Translations under genes and position numbers: made by a program
The notes under the pieces: model-generated
Seen by the model: the letters and a program-made list of their open reading frames with translations, nothing else
Database searches by the model: none
Told to the model about the DNA's origin: nothing
Shown here: positions 36,729 through 47,801 of the stretch, piece by piece
How positions within the stretch are numbered: the stretch's first letter is position 1
Layout: every line of letters begins with the position of its first letter
Source: an uncultured Lentisphaerota bacterium
GTDB taxonomy: Bacteria > Verrucomicrobiota > Kiritimatiellia > CAIQIC01
Direction of reading: 5' to 3'
DNA: 64,000 bases
Assembly (NCBI GenBank): GCA_903896925.1
Contig: CAITZM010000027.1
Span: 42,795-106,794 of the forward strand

Positions 36729-38903
36729 TCAACGCGCATAGCCGAGTTCCGCGATTCTGTCGCCGTAGAATTTATCGGTGAGCAAGCCCTTTTCGTAAAG
36801 CGACTTGATGCCGCGAGCGAGGCCGTCCACCTGTTTCTTGGTAAACTTGACTCCCTTGGCCTCGGCCGCCGCCACAACCGCCTCCGCTTTGGCCACCTGC
36901 GCGGGGGTGAGTTCGGGCGGCACGCGCAGGGGCGGCCGAGGGGGCGTGTACTTGGGATTGTAGACGTACACCTTCAACTCTTGGGCCGGGACCAGATGCC
37001 GCCACAGAAAGGCCTGCATACGGTCTTCCGCCGGCACGCCTTCACGAACAGTCACGCTGTCGTCGCAGGTTGCGCTGCCCGCGATGATCAGATTGACGAA
37101 CTCTTGCGTGGCGACCAAGCTCGTCTTGATCCTGATCCGTGCCATGCTTTGCGTCTTCGTCAAGGTGCAGGGCAGGGAACTGAAGCCTGCGGGCGGATCT
37201 TTCAGTTCCAGTTTGATCTCCCCGGTGAAGCCATCCCTGCGGATGGCATGGACGCTGAGGGCGGCCTCGCCTTTGCTGGCCAAGCTGGCACTGGAGGGCA
37301 CCACGCGCAGTGCAAAATCGGGTCGTGGCGCGCTGAGGCGGAGCCGATAGCCGTATTCGTTGCCGCCATGCCGCGTGGTGTCTCCGACGTATACATAGTA
37401 GATGCCGTCGGCCGGCAGCCTGGCCATAAAGTACGAATCGGCATGGTGCGTGTTCAGCATGGAGGCGAGATCTTCACAATCGTCGTTGAACGCCAGGAGC
37501 TGCCCGTTCTCGTCGGTGAGTTTCAGCACGGAATCCAGCGGCGAATCCAGCCGCCGGGCCTGCACTTCCGCGACCACGGTTTCGTTGGACTGGCCCCGGA
37601 ACCGGAACACGTCCCAGTCATCCGGCTTATCAATACGGCCATTGATGATAACAGGCAGGGTCACCTTTTGGGCGCGCGCCGGGGTGTTGTTGTTCTCCTT
37701 CTCCAAGCACTCCGGCAGCGTGTCCAACGCGAAAGGCATGGGATTGGAGAGGGCGCCCTCGCGGTTGGCGACGATTGGATAGACGCCGGCGCCGGCCTCC
37801 TTGGCGGGCGGCGCCAGTTCCGCGCCTGCGAGGTTCCAGCCTTTCATCTTGATGGCGACCGGCGCGCCCACGCGCGCGCCCAAGGGGAAGAGGCTGGTTA
37901 CAAACGGTTGTTCGCCGATGGTGAGGCGATAGATAAAATCATTGCGCCCGCGGTAGATGGCATCGTGGATGGCGCACACATAATCGCCATCCTGGGGCAC
38001 TTCGTAGAGGATCACGGGGTCGGGCCTGAACCGGTAGTCGTCGTCATAGGCCACTTCCTTCCCCTGTGCATCGTAGAGTTCGAGCACGGGCTGGATCCAG
38101 CCGGGCACGCCATCGGCGATGTAGGGAATCAACTGCCGGGCCTGCGTGGTGATCACGAGCCGCTGGCCCTTGCGCGCGGTAAAACGGTAACTGTTGACTT
38201 CGCGGGAGGCGATCTGGCCGTTGACCGTGCAGGGGATGTCGATGCGCACCTCGGCATCGCTGGCCGGCCGGTTGCGGAGCGACTGCTGCTCCCGGCCGAG
38301 GGTCTGACGCGCAGCCGTACGCATCGGCGGGCGGGAGTACTCCGGAATCTGGCCGACGTGGAACACCATGGGATTCGACGCGCCACCACGCAACGTCACC
38401 AGCCGCAACTCCCGTTCGCCGGGCGGTGCGTTGGTGGCAATCGTGACTTCAATAAAGGCCACCCCGAGGAACGAAGCACAGGCCGGAAAACGCACATCCT
38501 CGTAAAGCATCTTCGTAATCTTGGCGATCATGTTCGTCGGATCCGGATCATGCGTCGGCGCCGCAGGAACAGGTGCCTCCACCGCGCCCTTCTTCTTCTT
38601 TGAGGCGGCCTTGGCCTGCGCCTGCTTCAACTCAGCCAGTTGCCGGCTTAACAAGCGGTCCGAACTGTTGCCGATGGGGAAAAAGGACTCGACGAACCTG
38701 GCCGTCACACCCGTTCCGCTGACGAGCACGTCGGTGACGCCGTTCAGGTTCTGGCCGGAGACTTTGATTTCGAACGTGGTGGCTTGCTGGCCGCCCGCGG
38801 GATAGACATAGGCGACATAGGGCCGCGCCTGCGCCCGGACCGGCGGTGCCAGCGCCACCCAGATGGTCAGGCCCAACAGCGCGAACCAAGGGGCTGTATT
38901 CAT
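36729..38903 (-). CDS. Secreted protein with pre-peptidase C-terminal (PPC) domains
   Basis: 724 aa. Signal peptide MNTAPWFALLGLTIWVALAPPVRA. It begins with an IPT/TIG-like segment (PYVAYVYPAGGQQATTFEIKVSGQNL). PPC-like beta domains follow (VNSYRFTARKGQRLVITTQARQL...VYDDDYRFRPDPVILYEVPQDGDYVCAIHDA and DDWDVFRFRGQSNETVVAEVQARRL). A Lys/Ala-rich insert near residues 95-115 and a helical C-terminus (AQVAKAEAVVAAAEAKGVKF) are also seen. This architecture is typical of planctomycete/verrucomicrobial secreted proteins that accompany carbohydrate-degradation or DUF1501-type genes. No enzyme motif is visible; a surface binding or scaffold role is possible. Confidence 0.75.
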   Translation of the reverse strand: MNTAPWFALLGLTIWVALAPPVRAQARPYVAYVYPAGGQQATTFEIKVSGQNLNGVTDVLVSGTGVTARFVESFFPIGNSSDRLLSRQLAELKQAQAKAASKKKKGAVEAPVPAAPTHDPDPTNMIAKITKMLYEDVRFPACASFLGVAFIEVTIATNAPPGERELRLVTLRGGASNPMVFHVGQIPEYSRPPMRTAARQTLGREQQSLRNRPASDAEVRIDIPCTVNGQIASREVNSYRFTARKGQRLVITTQARQLIPYIADGVPGWIQPVLELYDAQGKEVAYDDDYRFRPDPVILYEVPQDGDYVCAIHDAIYRGRNDFIYRLTIGEQPFVTSLFPLGARVGAPVAIKMKGWNLAGAELAPPAKEAGAGVYPIVANREGALSNPMPFALDTLPECLEKENNNTPARAQKVTLPVIINGRIDKPDDWDVFRFRGQSNETVVAEVQARRLDSPLDSVLKLTDENGQLLAFNDDCEDLASMLNTHHADSYFMARLPADGIYYVYVGDTTRHGGNEYGYRLRLSAPRPDFALRVVPSSASLASKGEAALSVHAIRRDGFTGEIKLELKDPPAGFSSLPCTLTKTQSMARIRIKTSLVATQEFVNLIIAGSATCDDSVTVREGVPAEDRMQAFLWRHLVPAQELKVYVYNPKYTPPRPPLRVPPELTPAQVAKAEAVVAAAEAKGVKFTKKQVDGLARGIKSLYEKGLLTDKFYGDRIAELGYAR

Positions 38904-38983
38904 AAGGCGTTCCAGTAATTACCTGGCTGCATGCAGTGCGTTGATCCGGCTGAAAAAAACATATGTGCATTTTCGTGAGCCAC

Positions 38984-38997
38984 CCGGCCAAGTCAAG
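38984..38997 (+). repeat. Copy 2 of a 14-nt intergenic word (CCGGCCAAGTCAAG)
   Basis: Identical to 31731-31744. Lies 160 bp upstream of pyrH after an AT-rich stretch and a GTGAGC motif. Confidence 0.5.
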
Positions 38998-39156
38998 CCC
39001 CATCCTCCTTGCCCATTCTCCGCCCCATCCTCCACCAGCTCTCACCCGCGTACCCCGCCACCCTTCCCCCTGCTCCATCCACCATCTCTTTGACTTCCGC
39101 CGCCGGCTTGCTACTATCGGCCCGCCTTCGGAACCGGAGGCGGAAAGGTACGACGC

Positions 39157-39882
39157 ATGAAGAGCCGCAGCATCAAATACAAGCGTATCCTGATCAAACT
39201 TTCCGGCGAGGCCCTCCAGAACCCCAAGGACGGCGCACCGCTGGACACGGACGTACTCAACTCCGCCGCCGACCAGATCGCCGCCGTCAAGGCGCAGGGC
39301 GTCCAGATCGCCATCGTCGTCGGCGGCGGCAACATCTACCGCGGCCTGGCCGGCACGGAGAGCGGCATCGACCGCACCACCGGCGACTACATGGGCATGC
39401 TCGCGACGGTCATCAACTCCCTCGCGCTGCAGTCCGCGCTCGAGCGCAAGGGGGTCTATACCCGCGTCATGACGTCCATCGCGATGGCCGCCGTCGCCGA
39501 GCCGTTCATCCGCCGCCGGGCGATCCGCCACCTCGAGAAGGGCCGCGTCGTCATCTTCGGCGCCGGCACCGGCAACCCGTTCTTCACCACCGACTCCGCC
39601 GCCGCCCTGCGCGCCAGCGAGATCGGCGCCGACCTGCTCGTCAAGGGCACGAAGGTGGACGGCATCTACACCGCCGACCCGATGAAGGACCCGGCCGCCA
39701 AGCGCTTCAAGACCATCACCTACCAGCAGGCCATCAGCAAACGCCTGCGCGTGATGGACACCGCGGCCTTTTCGCTCTGCCAGGAAAACAACATCCCGAT
39801 CATCGTCTGCAACTTTTTCAAAAAAGGCGAACTCGGCCGCGCCATCCAGGGCGAAGCGGTCGGCACGCTCGTGCGCGCCTGA
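39157..39882 (+). CDS. pyrH: UMP kinase
   Basis: 241 aa hexameric amino-acid-kinase-fold UMP kinase (UMP + ATP to UDP). Motifs: KRILIKLSGEAL (phosphate-binding Lys and Gly), VVGGGNIYRG, DYMGMLATVINSLAL, FGAGTGNPFFTTDSAA and VKGTKVDGIYTADP. Full length, no anomalies. Followed 22 bp later by frr, a common pairing (often tsf-pyrH-frr). Confidence 0.97.
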   Translation: MKSRSIKYKRILIKLSGEALQNPKDGAPLDTDVLNSAADQIAAVKAQGVQIAIVVGGGNIYRGLAGTESGIDRTTGDYMGMLATVINSLALQSALERKGVYTRVMTSIAMAAVAEPFIRRRAIRHLEKGRVVIFGAGTGNPFFTTDSAAALRASEIGADLLVKGTKVDGIYTADPMKDPAAKRFKTITYQQAISKRLRVMDTAAFSLCQENNIPIIVCNFFKKGELGRAIQGEAVGTLVRA

Positions 39883-39904
39883 GCCCCTCTACAAGGAGAC
39901 CATC

Positions 39905-40468
39905 ATGGAATCATTGGACGACGTATTGCTCGAAGCCGACGACAAGATGACCAAGTCGATCGACCACCTGAAGCAGGGGTTCACCGGCCTGCGCACCGGC
40001 AAGGCCTCGCCGAGCCTGGTGGAAAACATCAACGTGGAATACTACGGCGCGCCCACGCGCCTGCGCCAGCTCGCCGGCATCGCCACGCCCGAGCCGCGCC
40101 TGATCATCATCAACGCCTACGACCCCACCGCCCTGCCCGCGATCGAGAAGGCGATCCTCGCCGCCAACCTCGGCGTCACGCCGATGAACGACGGCCGCGT
40201 GATCCGCATCCCGATCCCGGAGCTGAGCGAGGAGCGCCGCAAGGACCTGATCAAGGTCGGCAAGCGCATGGCCGAGGAAGCCCGCGTCGCCATCCGCGGC
40301 GTCCGCCGCGAGGCCAACGAGCAGATCAAGACCCTGCAGAAGGGCAGCAAGATCACCGAGGACGAGGAGAAGAACGGCCTCGACGAGATCCAGAAGTACA
40401 CCGACGACTTCACCAGGAAGGTGGACCTGCTGCTCGAGGCGAAGGAAAAAGACATCCTCGCCGTCTGA
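39905..40468 (+). CDS. frr: Ribosome recycling factor
   Basis: 187 aa, the usual length. Conserved N-terminus (KSIDHLKQGFTGLRTGKASPSLVENINVEYYGAPTRL), central region (TPMNDGRVIRIPIPELSEERRKDLIK) and C-terminal helix (VDLLLEAKEKDILAV). With EF-G it splits post-termination ribosomes. The start at 39905 has AAGGAG. A strong terminator lies 19 bp after the stop. Confidence 0.97.
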   Translation: MESLDDVLLEADDKMTKSIDHLKQGFTGLRTGKASPSLVENINVEYYGAPTRLRQLAGIATPEPRLIIINAYDPTALPAIEKAILAANLGVTPMNDGRVIRIPIPELSEERRKDLIKVGKRMAEEARVAIRGVRREANEQIKTLQKGSKITEDEEKNGLDEIQKYTDDFTRKVDLLLEAKEKDILAV

Positions 40469-40487
40469 GCCCCACCCCGCCGGCCGC

Positions 40488-40524
40488 AAAGAGCGCAGCG
40501 CCCAACGCGCTGCGCTCTTTTTTT
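40488..40524 (+). terminator. Rho-independent terminator of pyrH-frr
   Basis: A perfect 13-bp stem AAAGAGCGCAGCG / CGCTGCGCTCTTT (40488-40500 / 40508-40520) with a 7-nt loop CCCAACG and a continuing T-run to 40524. Confidence 0.94.
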
Positions 40525-40922
40525 CATCGCCCACGCATTACGGGACGAGACGAAGGCGGATACAGGCGCGCCTGCGGACCTCTCCTCCGTAGCCGCGTTC
40601 GTGAGCACGCGGCCTCGCGCACGCTTGCGGGTGCGTTGGTATTGGCTGGCGAGCGGCGCGGCGCCAGAGGTAGGCCGGCCACGCCTGCGGTGAGCCTGTC
40701 GAATCCGCCGTGGCCGCCGGTCACCATCCATCGCGTTGGGTTAATCCAGGCGCTCGCGGCGCGAGCGCCCTACCTGCGGCTGCCTTTGTGTGCTTGGCGT
40801 TCTCTGCGGCTTGGCGATGTCCGGCTCCTCCGGTCTGTGCTTTCTTTGCGGGCTTTTGTAGCCAAGATTTCTTCGGTTTGAAGCGCCGCGAAAGAACCTG
40901 GCGCGGCTACACTGCAACGAAA

Positions 40923-40991
40923 CCTCACGCGGAGCGTGAGGACTACTGTGCCGGAACCGCCGCCTTGGCAGTCATCTCGCTCCGCGAGATG
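40923..40991. repeat. Pair of REP-like palindromes
   Basis: Hairpin 1: arms CCTCACGC / GCGTGAGG with loop GGA (40923-40941). Hairpin 2: arms CATCTCGC / GCGAGATG with loop TCC (40973-40991). They share the form CTC-nGC-N3-GCn-GAG with complementary loops and lie 50 bp apart. Confidence 0.6.
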
Positions 40992-41279
40992 CTTTAGTTC
41001 GCCGTCCTACCGGCCCGCTTCAAGTTGTGTTGAGAAAACAAAAACCTGATGATTAGCAAGGCAAAGAGCTCCGAGGCAGCCAGCGGTCCGTGCCATCCCT
41101 GGCCAAAAGTACTGCTGACTTTGTCTTCTTGGTGCCCTGGTGGCCTGGTGGTGCAATCAGATCCTGCTGGTCATCCGCGGCACGTGTGTCCATTCAGGAA
41201 AGGCGGCCGGAGGCCGCTTCCACGAGGCTTGTCCATGATGCTACAACCGCAGGCGCATAGCTCTCGCGATCTTCCACTC

Positions 41280-41365
41280 CAGCCGGCCCTCCGTGTTCAT
41301 CCGTGGCGGCTCTGCATCTTCCTCTGTGCCCTCAGCAGACCTCTGTGCCCTCTGTGGTGCATGTA
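41280..41365. repeat. Degenerate word repeats (CCTCTGTGCCCTCTG-type)
   Basis: Words such as GTTCATCCGTGG and CCTCTGTGCCCTC recur in tandem next to the aminopeptidase stop, similar in style to the spacer at 18985-19029. Confidence 0.5.
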
Positions 41366-41378
41366 ATATTCGCCCGGC

Positions 41379-44030
<2,652 letters not shown>

Positions 44031-44133
44031 AGAGGGTCCTTTTGCAACAGCACCCGCGGATAACACCAGTCCCGCCCGCCACCGTCAAACCTATTTCCCT
44101 GCGCCTGTGGCACGGAGGCCGCCCTCCGCCGGG

Positions 44134-44151
44134 CTACTCAACTAAGAGTAG
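44134..44151. promoter_or_regulatory. TACTC-N6-GAGTA dyad upstream of PEP-CTERM gene 44257
   Basis: CTACTC (44134-44139), spacer AACTAA, GAGTAG (44146-44151), followed directly by ATTTTTC. One of five copies of this dyad between 44 and 54.5 kb. Confidence 0.6.
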
Positions 44152-44256
44152 ATTTTTCTTTTGGAACTTTTCCGCGCCTCCGCCTTTCTCGCGCGCATGA
44201 AGAGCGGCAGCCAGCGCGCGGAAAATCCGCACAGTAAGCATGGAAAGGAAATAAGC

Positions 44257-45099
44257 ATGAGAAAGATTATCTGCATCAAGTCACTCGCCGTCCTGCTGGG
44301 CGTCGGCTTGCCGGTGGTAAACGCCATGGCCGGCGAGATCACCAGTTCGAGCGCCATCGGGTCCGAGTCCGGCTTCGGCGTTGTTTCCTACAACACCGGC
44401 ATCAACGTGGATGAGTTCATCCTCTTTGGCCGGGCATCCTCCGGCGCGGACTACATCACCTCGGCCGGGGCCAGCCACATCGCGGCCGGCATTGCGGGCG
44501 ACGGCACCGCCATCAACAACAACGCCTACGACGCGACCAGCTATAGCTGGACAGGCGGCGCCCCGACGCTCACCGGCACCTACAACATTGAATCGTGCCA
44601 GGCCACCGCCAACCCGAATGGTTTTGGTGTAACCCCCTATACGTATGCCGCCATCAACGTCAGCGCCCCGTCGGATTCCTTCCGCTTGTCGTTCTTTGTA
44701 CATGACTATTACACCGCCGCCGACCTGACGATCTCGCAGTCGGGGACCGTGCTGGGCACGTACACCGACATCATGTCCTCCAGCTATCTCGCAGGCGGCA
44801 GTGGCGGGGCGCGCAACACCGACTATTATTACGAGTTTGCCTTTTCGGGCGTCACCCCCGGGCAAAACATTGAAGTCAAATTCGACCATCTCAGGAGTCT
44901 GGAGAACTCCGCGTGGGCCAATATCGCCTTCATGTCCGCGTCCGTGGACTATACGGCGCCGGAGGCCATCACCGGCCAGTTGATCACCATGCAGAACACG
45001 ATCCCCGAACCGACCTCCATCGCGCTCCTGGCGTTGCTGGGCGGCGGATTCTGGGCGCGGCGGCGCATCCGCCGCACGACCGGCCGCTGGCAGTCTTAG
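44257..45099 (+). CDS. PEP-CTERM surface protein
   Basis: 280 aa. Signal peptide MRKIICIKSLAVLLGVGLPVVNAMA. The body is rich in Ser, Ala, Gly and Asn with a predicted beta-sandwich (NVSAPSDSFRLSFFVHDYYTAADLTI...YYEFAFSGVTPGQNIEVKF), reminiscent of carbohydrate-binding-like folds. The tail IPEPTSIALLALLGGGFWARRRIRR is a PEP-CTERM signal. The start at 44257 has GGAAAGGAAA. Its promoter region contains the TACTC-N6-GAGTA dyad and it is followed by a terminator. Specific function unknown. Confidence 0.85.
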   Translation: MRKIICIKSLAVLLGVGLPVVNAMAGEITSSSAIGSESGFGVVSYNTGINVDEFILFGRASSGADYITSAGASHIAAGIAGDGTAINNNAYDATSYSWTGGAPTLTGTYNIESCQATANPNGFGVTPYTYAAINVSAPSDSFRLSFFVHDYYTAADLTISQSGTVLGTYTDIMSSSYLAGGSGGARNTDYYYEFAFSGVTPGQNIEVKFDHLRSLENSAWANIAFMSASVDYTAPEAITGQLITMQNTIPEPTSIALLALLGGGFWARRRIRRTTGRWQS

Positions 45100-45116
45100 C
45101 AGCCTGTCGGGTTTGC

Positions 45117-45151
45117 GGCTGCAGGCCGGGCTGCTGCGCCGGCCTGCAGCC
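45117..45151 (+). other. 12-bp inverted repeat after PEP-CTERM gene
   Basis: Stem GGCTGCAGGCCG / CGGCCTGCAGCC (45117-45128 / 45140-45151), without a T-run. It stands between the stop codon and the terminator at 45169 and may protect the mRNA 3' end or assist termination. Confidence 0.5.
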
Positions 45152-45168
45152 AAAAGATGTCAACTTCG

Positions 45169-45212
45169 ACCGGCCGGTGGGGCTGTTGGACCAGCCACAC
45201 CGGCCGGTTTTT
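45169..45212 (+). terminator. Rho-independent terminator of PEP-CTERM gene 44257
   Basis: Stem ACCGGCCGGTG / CACCGGCCGGT (45169-45179 / 45198-45208), extended by inner GGCT/AGCC pairing, followed by TTTTTC. Confidence 0.85.
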
Positions 45213-45434
45213 CGTGTCGAGTTCAGCCGCCTGGGTAGTGCACGCCGGCGCGCAGTGCGCACATGCTTTCGTCGTGGCCGGGATGCGGTGCTGTGTTGAT
45301 AGAGAGGGATGAAGCATACCGCCGTGCCGCAGGGGACGGCGAGCCGCGGCAAATGTGCAAAGCCGGGCCCAAGCCATTGGGCCTAAAGCCGGGAGACCGT
45401 GAGGGGCCGGCGCGAGCGCCGGCCGGAGTCCGCG
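45213..45434. other. Spacer with GC hairpin at 3' side of LuxR gene
   Basis: No gene. An inverted repeat GGCCGGCGC / GCGCCGGCC (45405-45413 / 45416-45424) lies just after the stop of the minus-strand LuxR regulator but lacks a T-run, so termination there is uncertain. Confidence 0.4.
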
Positions 45435-46073
45435 TCAAAACAAGCCGTTTTTCTTGGCCAGCGCCAACAGGTCCAGGGTGCTGTGCACATCGAGTTTGGC
45501 GCGGACATTCCGCTGGTGCGTGCGGGCGGTGTCGTAGGTGATATCCAGGTGCCGGGCCACTTCGTGGAGGTTGCAGCCCTGGGCGAGGTAGCGCACCACC
45601 GCCACCTCCCGGTCGGACAGCAATTTGAAAAACGCGTCGGGATCCAGGCGCAGTTGGTGCCACTGCTCCACATAGCGGGGCGTCTGGTAGGTTTTGCCGC
45701 GCGCCACGGCGAGGATGGCTTTGGTCACCTCTTCGGGCGGACTGGCTTTATCCACATAGCCCGGAATGTTCAGGCGGTGGATACGATAGATACAGTAGGG
45801 ATCGAAGCGGGCGGACAGGATGATGATTTTCAGGTCGGGCATTTCCTGCAACAGGCGCTCCGCCAGGGTCAACCCATCCTGCCCGGGCATGGTCACGTCG
45901 ATCAAGGCCACATCGGGGCGGGTGCTCAGGCAGAGGTCCCAGCCTTTGAGCCCATCGGGCGCGCTCCCCACCACGGAAAACCGCCGCTGCCGGCCCAGCC
46001 AGGCCACGAGCATGCTGGCGACCAGCACTTCGTCCTCGACCACCGCCACGCGAATCTGTTCCGTTTTCTTCAT
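45435..46073 (-). CDS. LuxR/NarL-family response regulator
   Basis: 212 aa. Receiver with acidic pair in VAVVEDEVLVASML, phospho-acceptor in PDVALIDVTMPGQDG and Lys in YVDKAS. The LuxR helix-turn-helix is LLSDREVAVVRYLAQGCNLHEVARHL...TARTHQRNVRAKLDVHS. Start chosen at 46073 (KKTEQIRVAVVEDE), where the receiver begins; the upstream ATG at 46112 would add 13 residues and neither RBS is strong. Fourth gene of a minus-strand cluster with two other regulators and a small membrane protein. Candidate binder of the nearby TACTC-N6-GAGTA dyads. Confidence 0.9.
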   Translation of the reverse strand: MKKTEQIRVAVVEDEVLVASMLVAWLGRQRRFSVVGSAPDGLKGWDLCLSTRPDVALIDVTMPGQDGLTLAERLLQEMPDLKIIILSARFDPYCIYRIHRLNIPGYVDKASPPEEVTKAILAVARGKTYQTPRYVEQWHQLRLDPDAFFKLLSDREVAVVRYLAQGCNLHEVARHLDITYDTARTHQRNVRAKLDVHSTLDLLALAKKNGLF

Positions 46074-46164
46074 ATACCCGGCCACGTAGGCTGCGGCGGG
46101 TACGTTTATCATAAGAGTTTGGAGAATGCACGCGCAACGTGCGCCGCACAAAGCCCTCGGCGGT

Positions 46165-46452
46165 TTACTTGCGGTGCCGGACATCCACCGACGCGAGCAG
46201 GCCAGCCCCAACCAGCCCGCGCACCGCCGCGTCCGGTGCCTGGGCGTGCCCCGGACGGGAGGACTGCTGGGCGTGCGGCAGGGTGGCCGCGCGGCCCGGC
46301 GGGGGCTGCTGTCCGCCGCGCACTTTGTTCGGCGAAAAATTATAGGAAAAGGCGATCAGGCCCACGAGCAACAGACTGGCGCACACGCCCATGAGCGGAT
46401 CGCTCCGGTAGTGCTGCAGGAACGCGCCGGTAGCATTCAGGTTGCTGTTCAT
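46165..46452 (-). CDS. Small membrane protein in regulator operon
   Basis: 95 aa with one transmembrane helix (GVCASLLLVGLIAFSYNF) after a polar N-terminus, then a Pro/Gln/Ala-rich tail. No family recognised. The ATG at 46452 overlaps the stop of the upstream receiver gene (ATGA) and has GGAG 8 nt upstream, which supports the start. Coupled translation with response regulators suggests a role in the same signalling unit (inference). Confidence 0.6.
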   Translation of the reverse strand: MNSNLNATGAFLQHYRSDPLMGVCASLLLVGLIAFSYNFSPNKVRGGQQPPPGRAATLPHAQQSSRPGHAQAPDAAVRGLVGAGLLASVDVRHRK

Positions 46453-46874
46453 GGTGGTGCTCCGTGGCATACGCCGTTTTTCCCGGTGATCAGCTCTTGA
46501 ATCAACTCCGCCAAAGTATCCAACAGGAAGGGCTTCTCCAGTGCACAGTCGGCGCCCTGGGCCAGGGCCAAGCCAAGCCACTCATGGCCCGCCCCCGTCA
46601 TGGCGACGATTTTGAGCCCGCTGTACTCCGCACGCAGCTGCCGGATCAGGGCGAGCGTGTTCTCGCCTTTCAAGAGCAGATCGGTGAGCACCAGATCGGG
46701 CGCCGCGCCCGTCAACGTGCCCAGGCAGCCTTGCACGGTGGTGGTGACCGTAATCTTGACCCCCTCAAGATCCAGGCCCCGCACCAGCAGCCGGCAGAGC
46801 TGCGGGTTGTCCTCGCAAATCACAATGCGCGACAGGGGCCCACGCCGCTTGCTGACTGTAGAGCGCTGTTTCAT
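46449..46874 (-). CDS. Single-domain response regulator
   Basis: 141 aa receiver: IVICEDNPQLCRLLVRGL, phospho-acceptor in PDLVLTDLLLKGENT, Thr in AMTGAG and Lys in LEKPFLLD. No output domain. Start overlaps the stop of the LuxR regulator upstream by 4 bp and its stop overlaps the next start by 4 bp, giving a tightly coupled three-gene run. Confidence 0.88.
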   Translation of the reverse strand: MKQRSTVSKRRGPLSRIVICEDNPQLCRLLVRGLDLEGVKITVTTTVQGCLGTLTGAAPDLVLTDLLLKGENTLALIRQLRAEYSGLKIVAMTGAGHEWLGLALAQGADCALEKPFLLDTLAELIQELITGKNGVCHGAPP

Positions 46875-47491
46875 AAATCCATGCCAATACGCGTGGCGTA
46901 GAGGAGGAGTTCGGTGCGGTTGTGCAACCCGAGCTTGCGCCGCATGTTGAAAAAGTGCTTTTGCACGGTGCCACTGGCAATCTGGAGTTTGCGGGCGATC
47001 GCACCCCAGGCCAGTCCCTGCGTGGCCGCGTACAGAACCTCCACCTCCCGGGTCGTCAGGACACGGAAGAAAGCATCCTCGGCCGCGAGGAGGCGCGCGA
47101 AGGGCTCGGAATAAAACCGCTGGCCTTGCGCGACGGCGAGGATGGCCTCCCGCAAGGTGCCGATGGAGATGCCCTTGCTCACATAGCCGGACAAGTCCAG
47201 CTGATGCATCCGGTAGAGCATGTACGGGTCCTCACGCCCGGAGACGACGATGATCTTGGTGTGCGGCAACGAGCGCTTCAGCCGTCCGGCCAGTTCGAGC
47301 CCATCCGTGCCGGACAGCTCAACATCCAGAAGCACCACCTCCGGGCTGCACCGCGTGCAGAGCTCCCAACCCTCTGCCCCGGTGGCGGCACGTCCCAGCA
47401 CCGTGAACTCGCCGGTGTGTTCCAGCCAGGTGGCCAGCATCTGGGCCACCATGGTTTCGTCTTCGATGATTGCGACTCTGATCTTGTTCAC
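46871..47491 (-). CDS. LuxR/NarL-family response regulator
   Basis: 206 aa. Receiver (VAIIEDETMVAQML; Asp in PEVVLLDVELSGTDG; Lys in YVSKGIS) and LuxR helix-turn-helix (LTTREVEVLYAATQGLAWGAIARKL...QKHFFNMRRKLGLHNR). First gene of a four-gene operon. A TACTC-N6-GAGTA dyad lies 46 bp upstream of the start, followed by TATTAT on the minus strand, so it may be autoregulated. Confidence 0.93.
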   Translation of the reverse strand: MNKIRVAIIEDETMVAQMLATWLEHTGEFTVLGRAATGAEGWELCTRCSPEVVLLDVELSGTDGLELAGRLKRSLPHTKIIVVSGREDPYMLYRMHQLDLSGYVSKGISIGTLREAILAVAQGQRFYSEPFARLLAAEDAFFRVLTTREVEVLYAATQGLAWGAIARKLQIASGTVQKHFFNMRRKLGLHNRTELLLYATRIGMDL

Positions 47492-47536
47492 GGCTGCAGT
47501 GTCGCCGTTCGGACGCGGATCGCCAACGATAATAAA

Positions 47537-47552
47537 TACTCAGAAAGGAGTA
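47537..47552. promoter_or_regulatory. TACTC-N6-GAGTA dyad upstream of LuxR operon
   Basis: TACTC (47537-47541), spacer AGAAAG, GAGTA (47548-47552). Reading toward the LuxR gene (minus strand) it is followed at once by TTTATTATC, a plausible -10. Confidence 0.6.
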
Positions 47553-47698
47553 GAACCTGTGCCGCGCACCTGCGGCCGTTTTCGTGCCGACGGCCGTTGG
47601 CGAGGCCTCGACGCGCGCCCAAGGAACGCACCCGGAGCGCCGCGTCTGCACGCCCCCTCCCAGCGCCCTGCCGGCGGGCAGGGCGACCCTGGATGGAA

Positions 47699-47714
47699 TA
47701 CTCGTTTATGAGTA
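47699..47714. promoter_or_regulatory. TACTC-N6-GAGTA dyad upstream of hybrid kinase 47802
   Basis: TACTC (47699-47703), spacer GTTTAT, GAGTA (47710-47714), followed by GTTTATTCC toward the kinase gene, whose start lies 88 bp downstream. Confidence 0.6.
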
Positions 47715-47801
47715 GTTTATTCCGTTTCCATTCGCGCGAACTACCCGTATCGTCCGGTCTATACGTCTCTGCTGCGTGCGGGACGTGACAGGATGTTCGA
47801 T

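Larger units (their letters stand above)
40525..41378. other. Long non-coding spacer with word repeats and hairpins
   Basis: About 850 bp without a credible gene. It holds two compact palindromes (40923-40941 and 40973-40991) and many short repeated words such as CTTTGTGTGCTTGGCGTTCTCTG, GTGCCCTGGTGGCCTGGTGGTG and CCTCTGTGCCCTCTGTGG. Short ORFs on both strands have no motif. Confidence 0.55.

Noticed and set aside
40636..41366. Several 60-105 aa ORFs in the spacer after frr
   Set aside because: They are built from repeated intergenic words and have no motif or RBS.
45405..45424. Hairpin after the LuxR gene as a rho-independent terminator
   Set aside because: Strong stem but no T-run on the minus strand.
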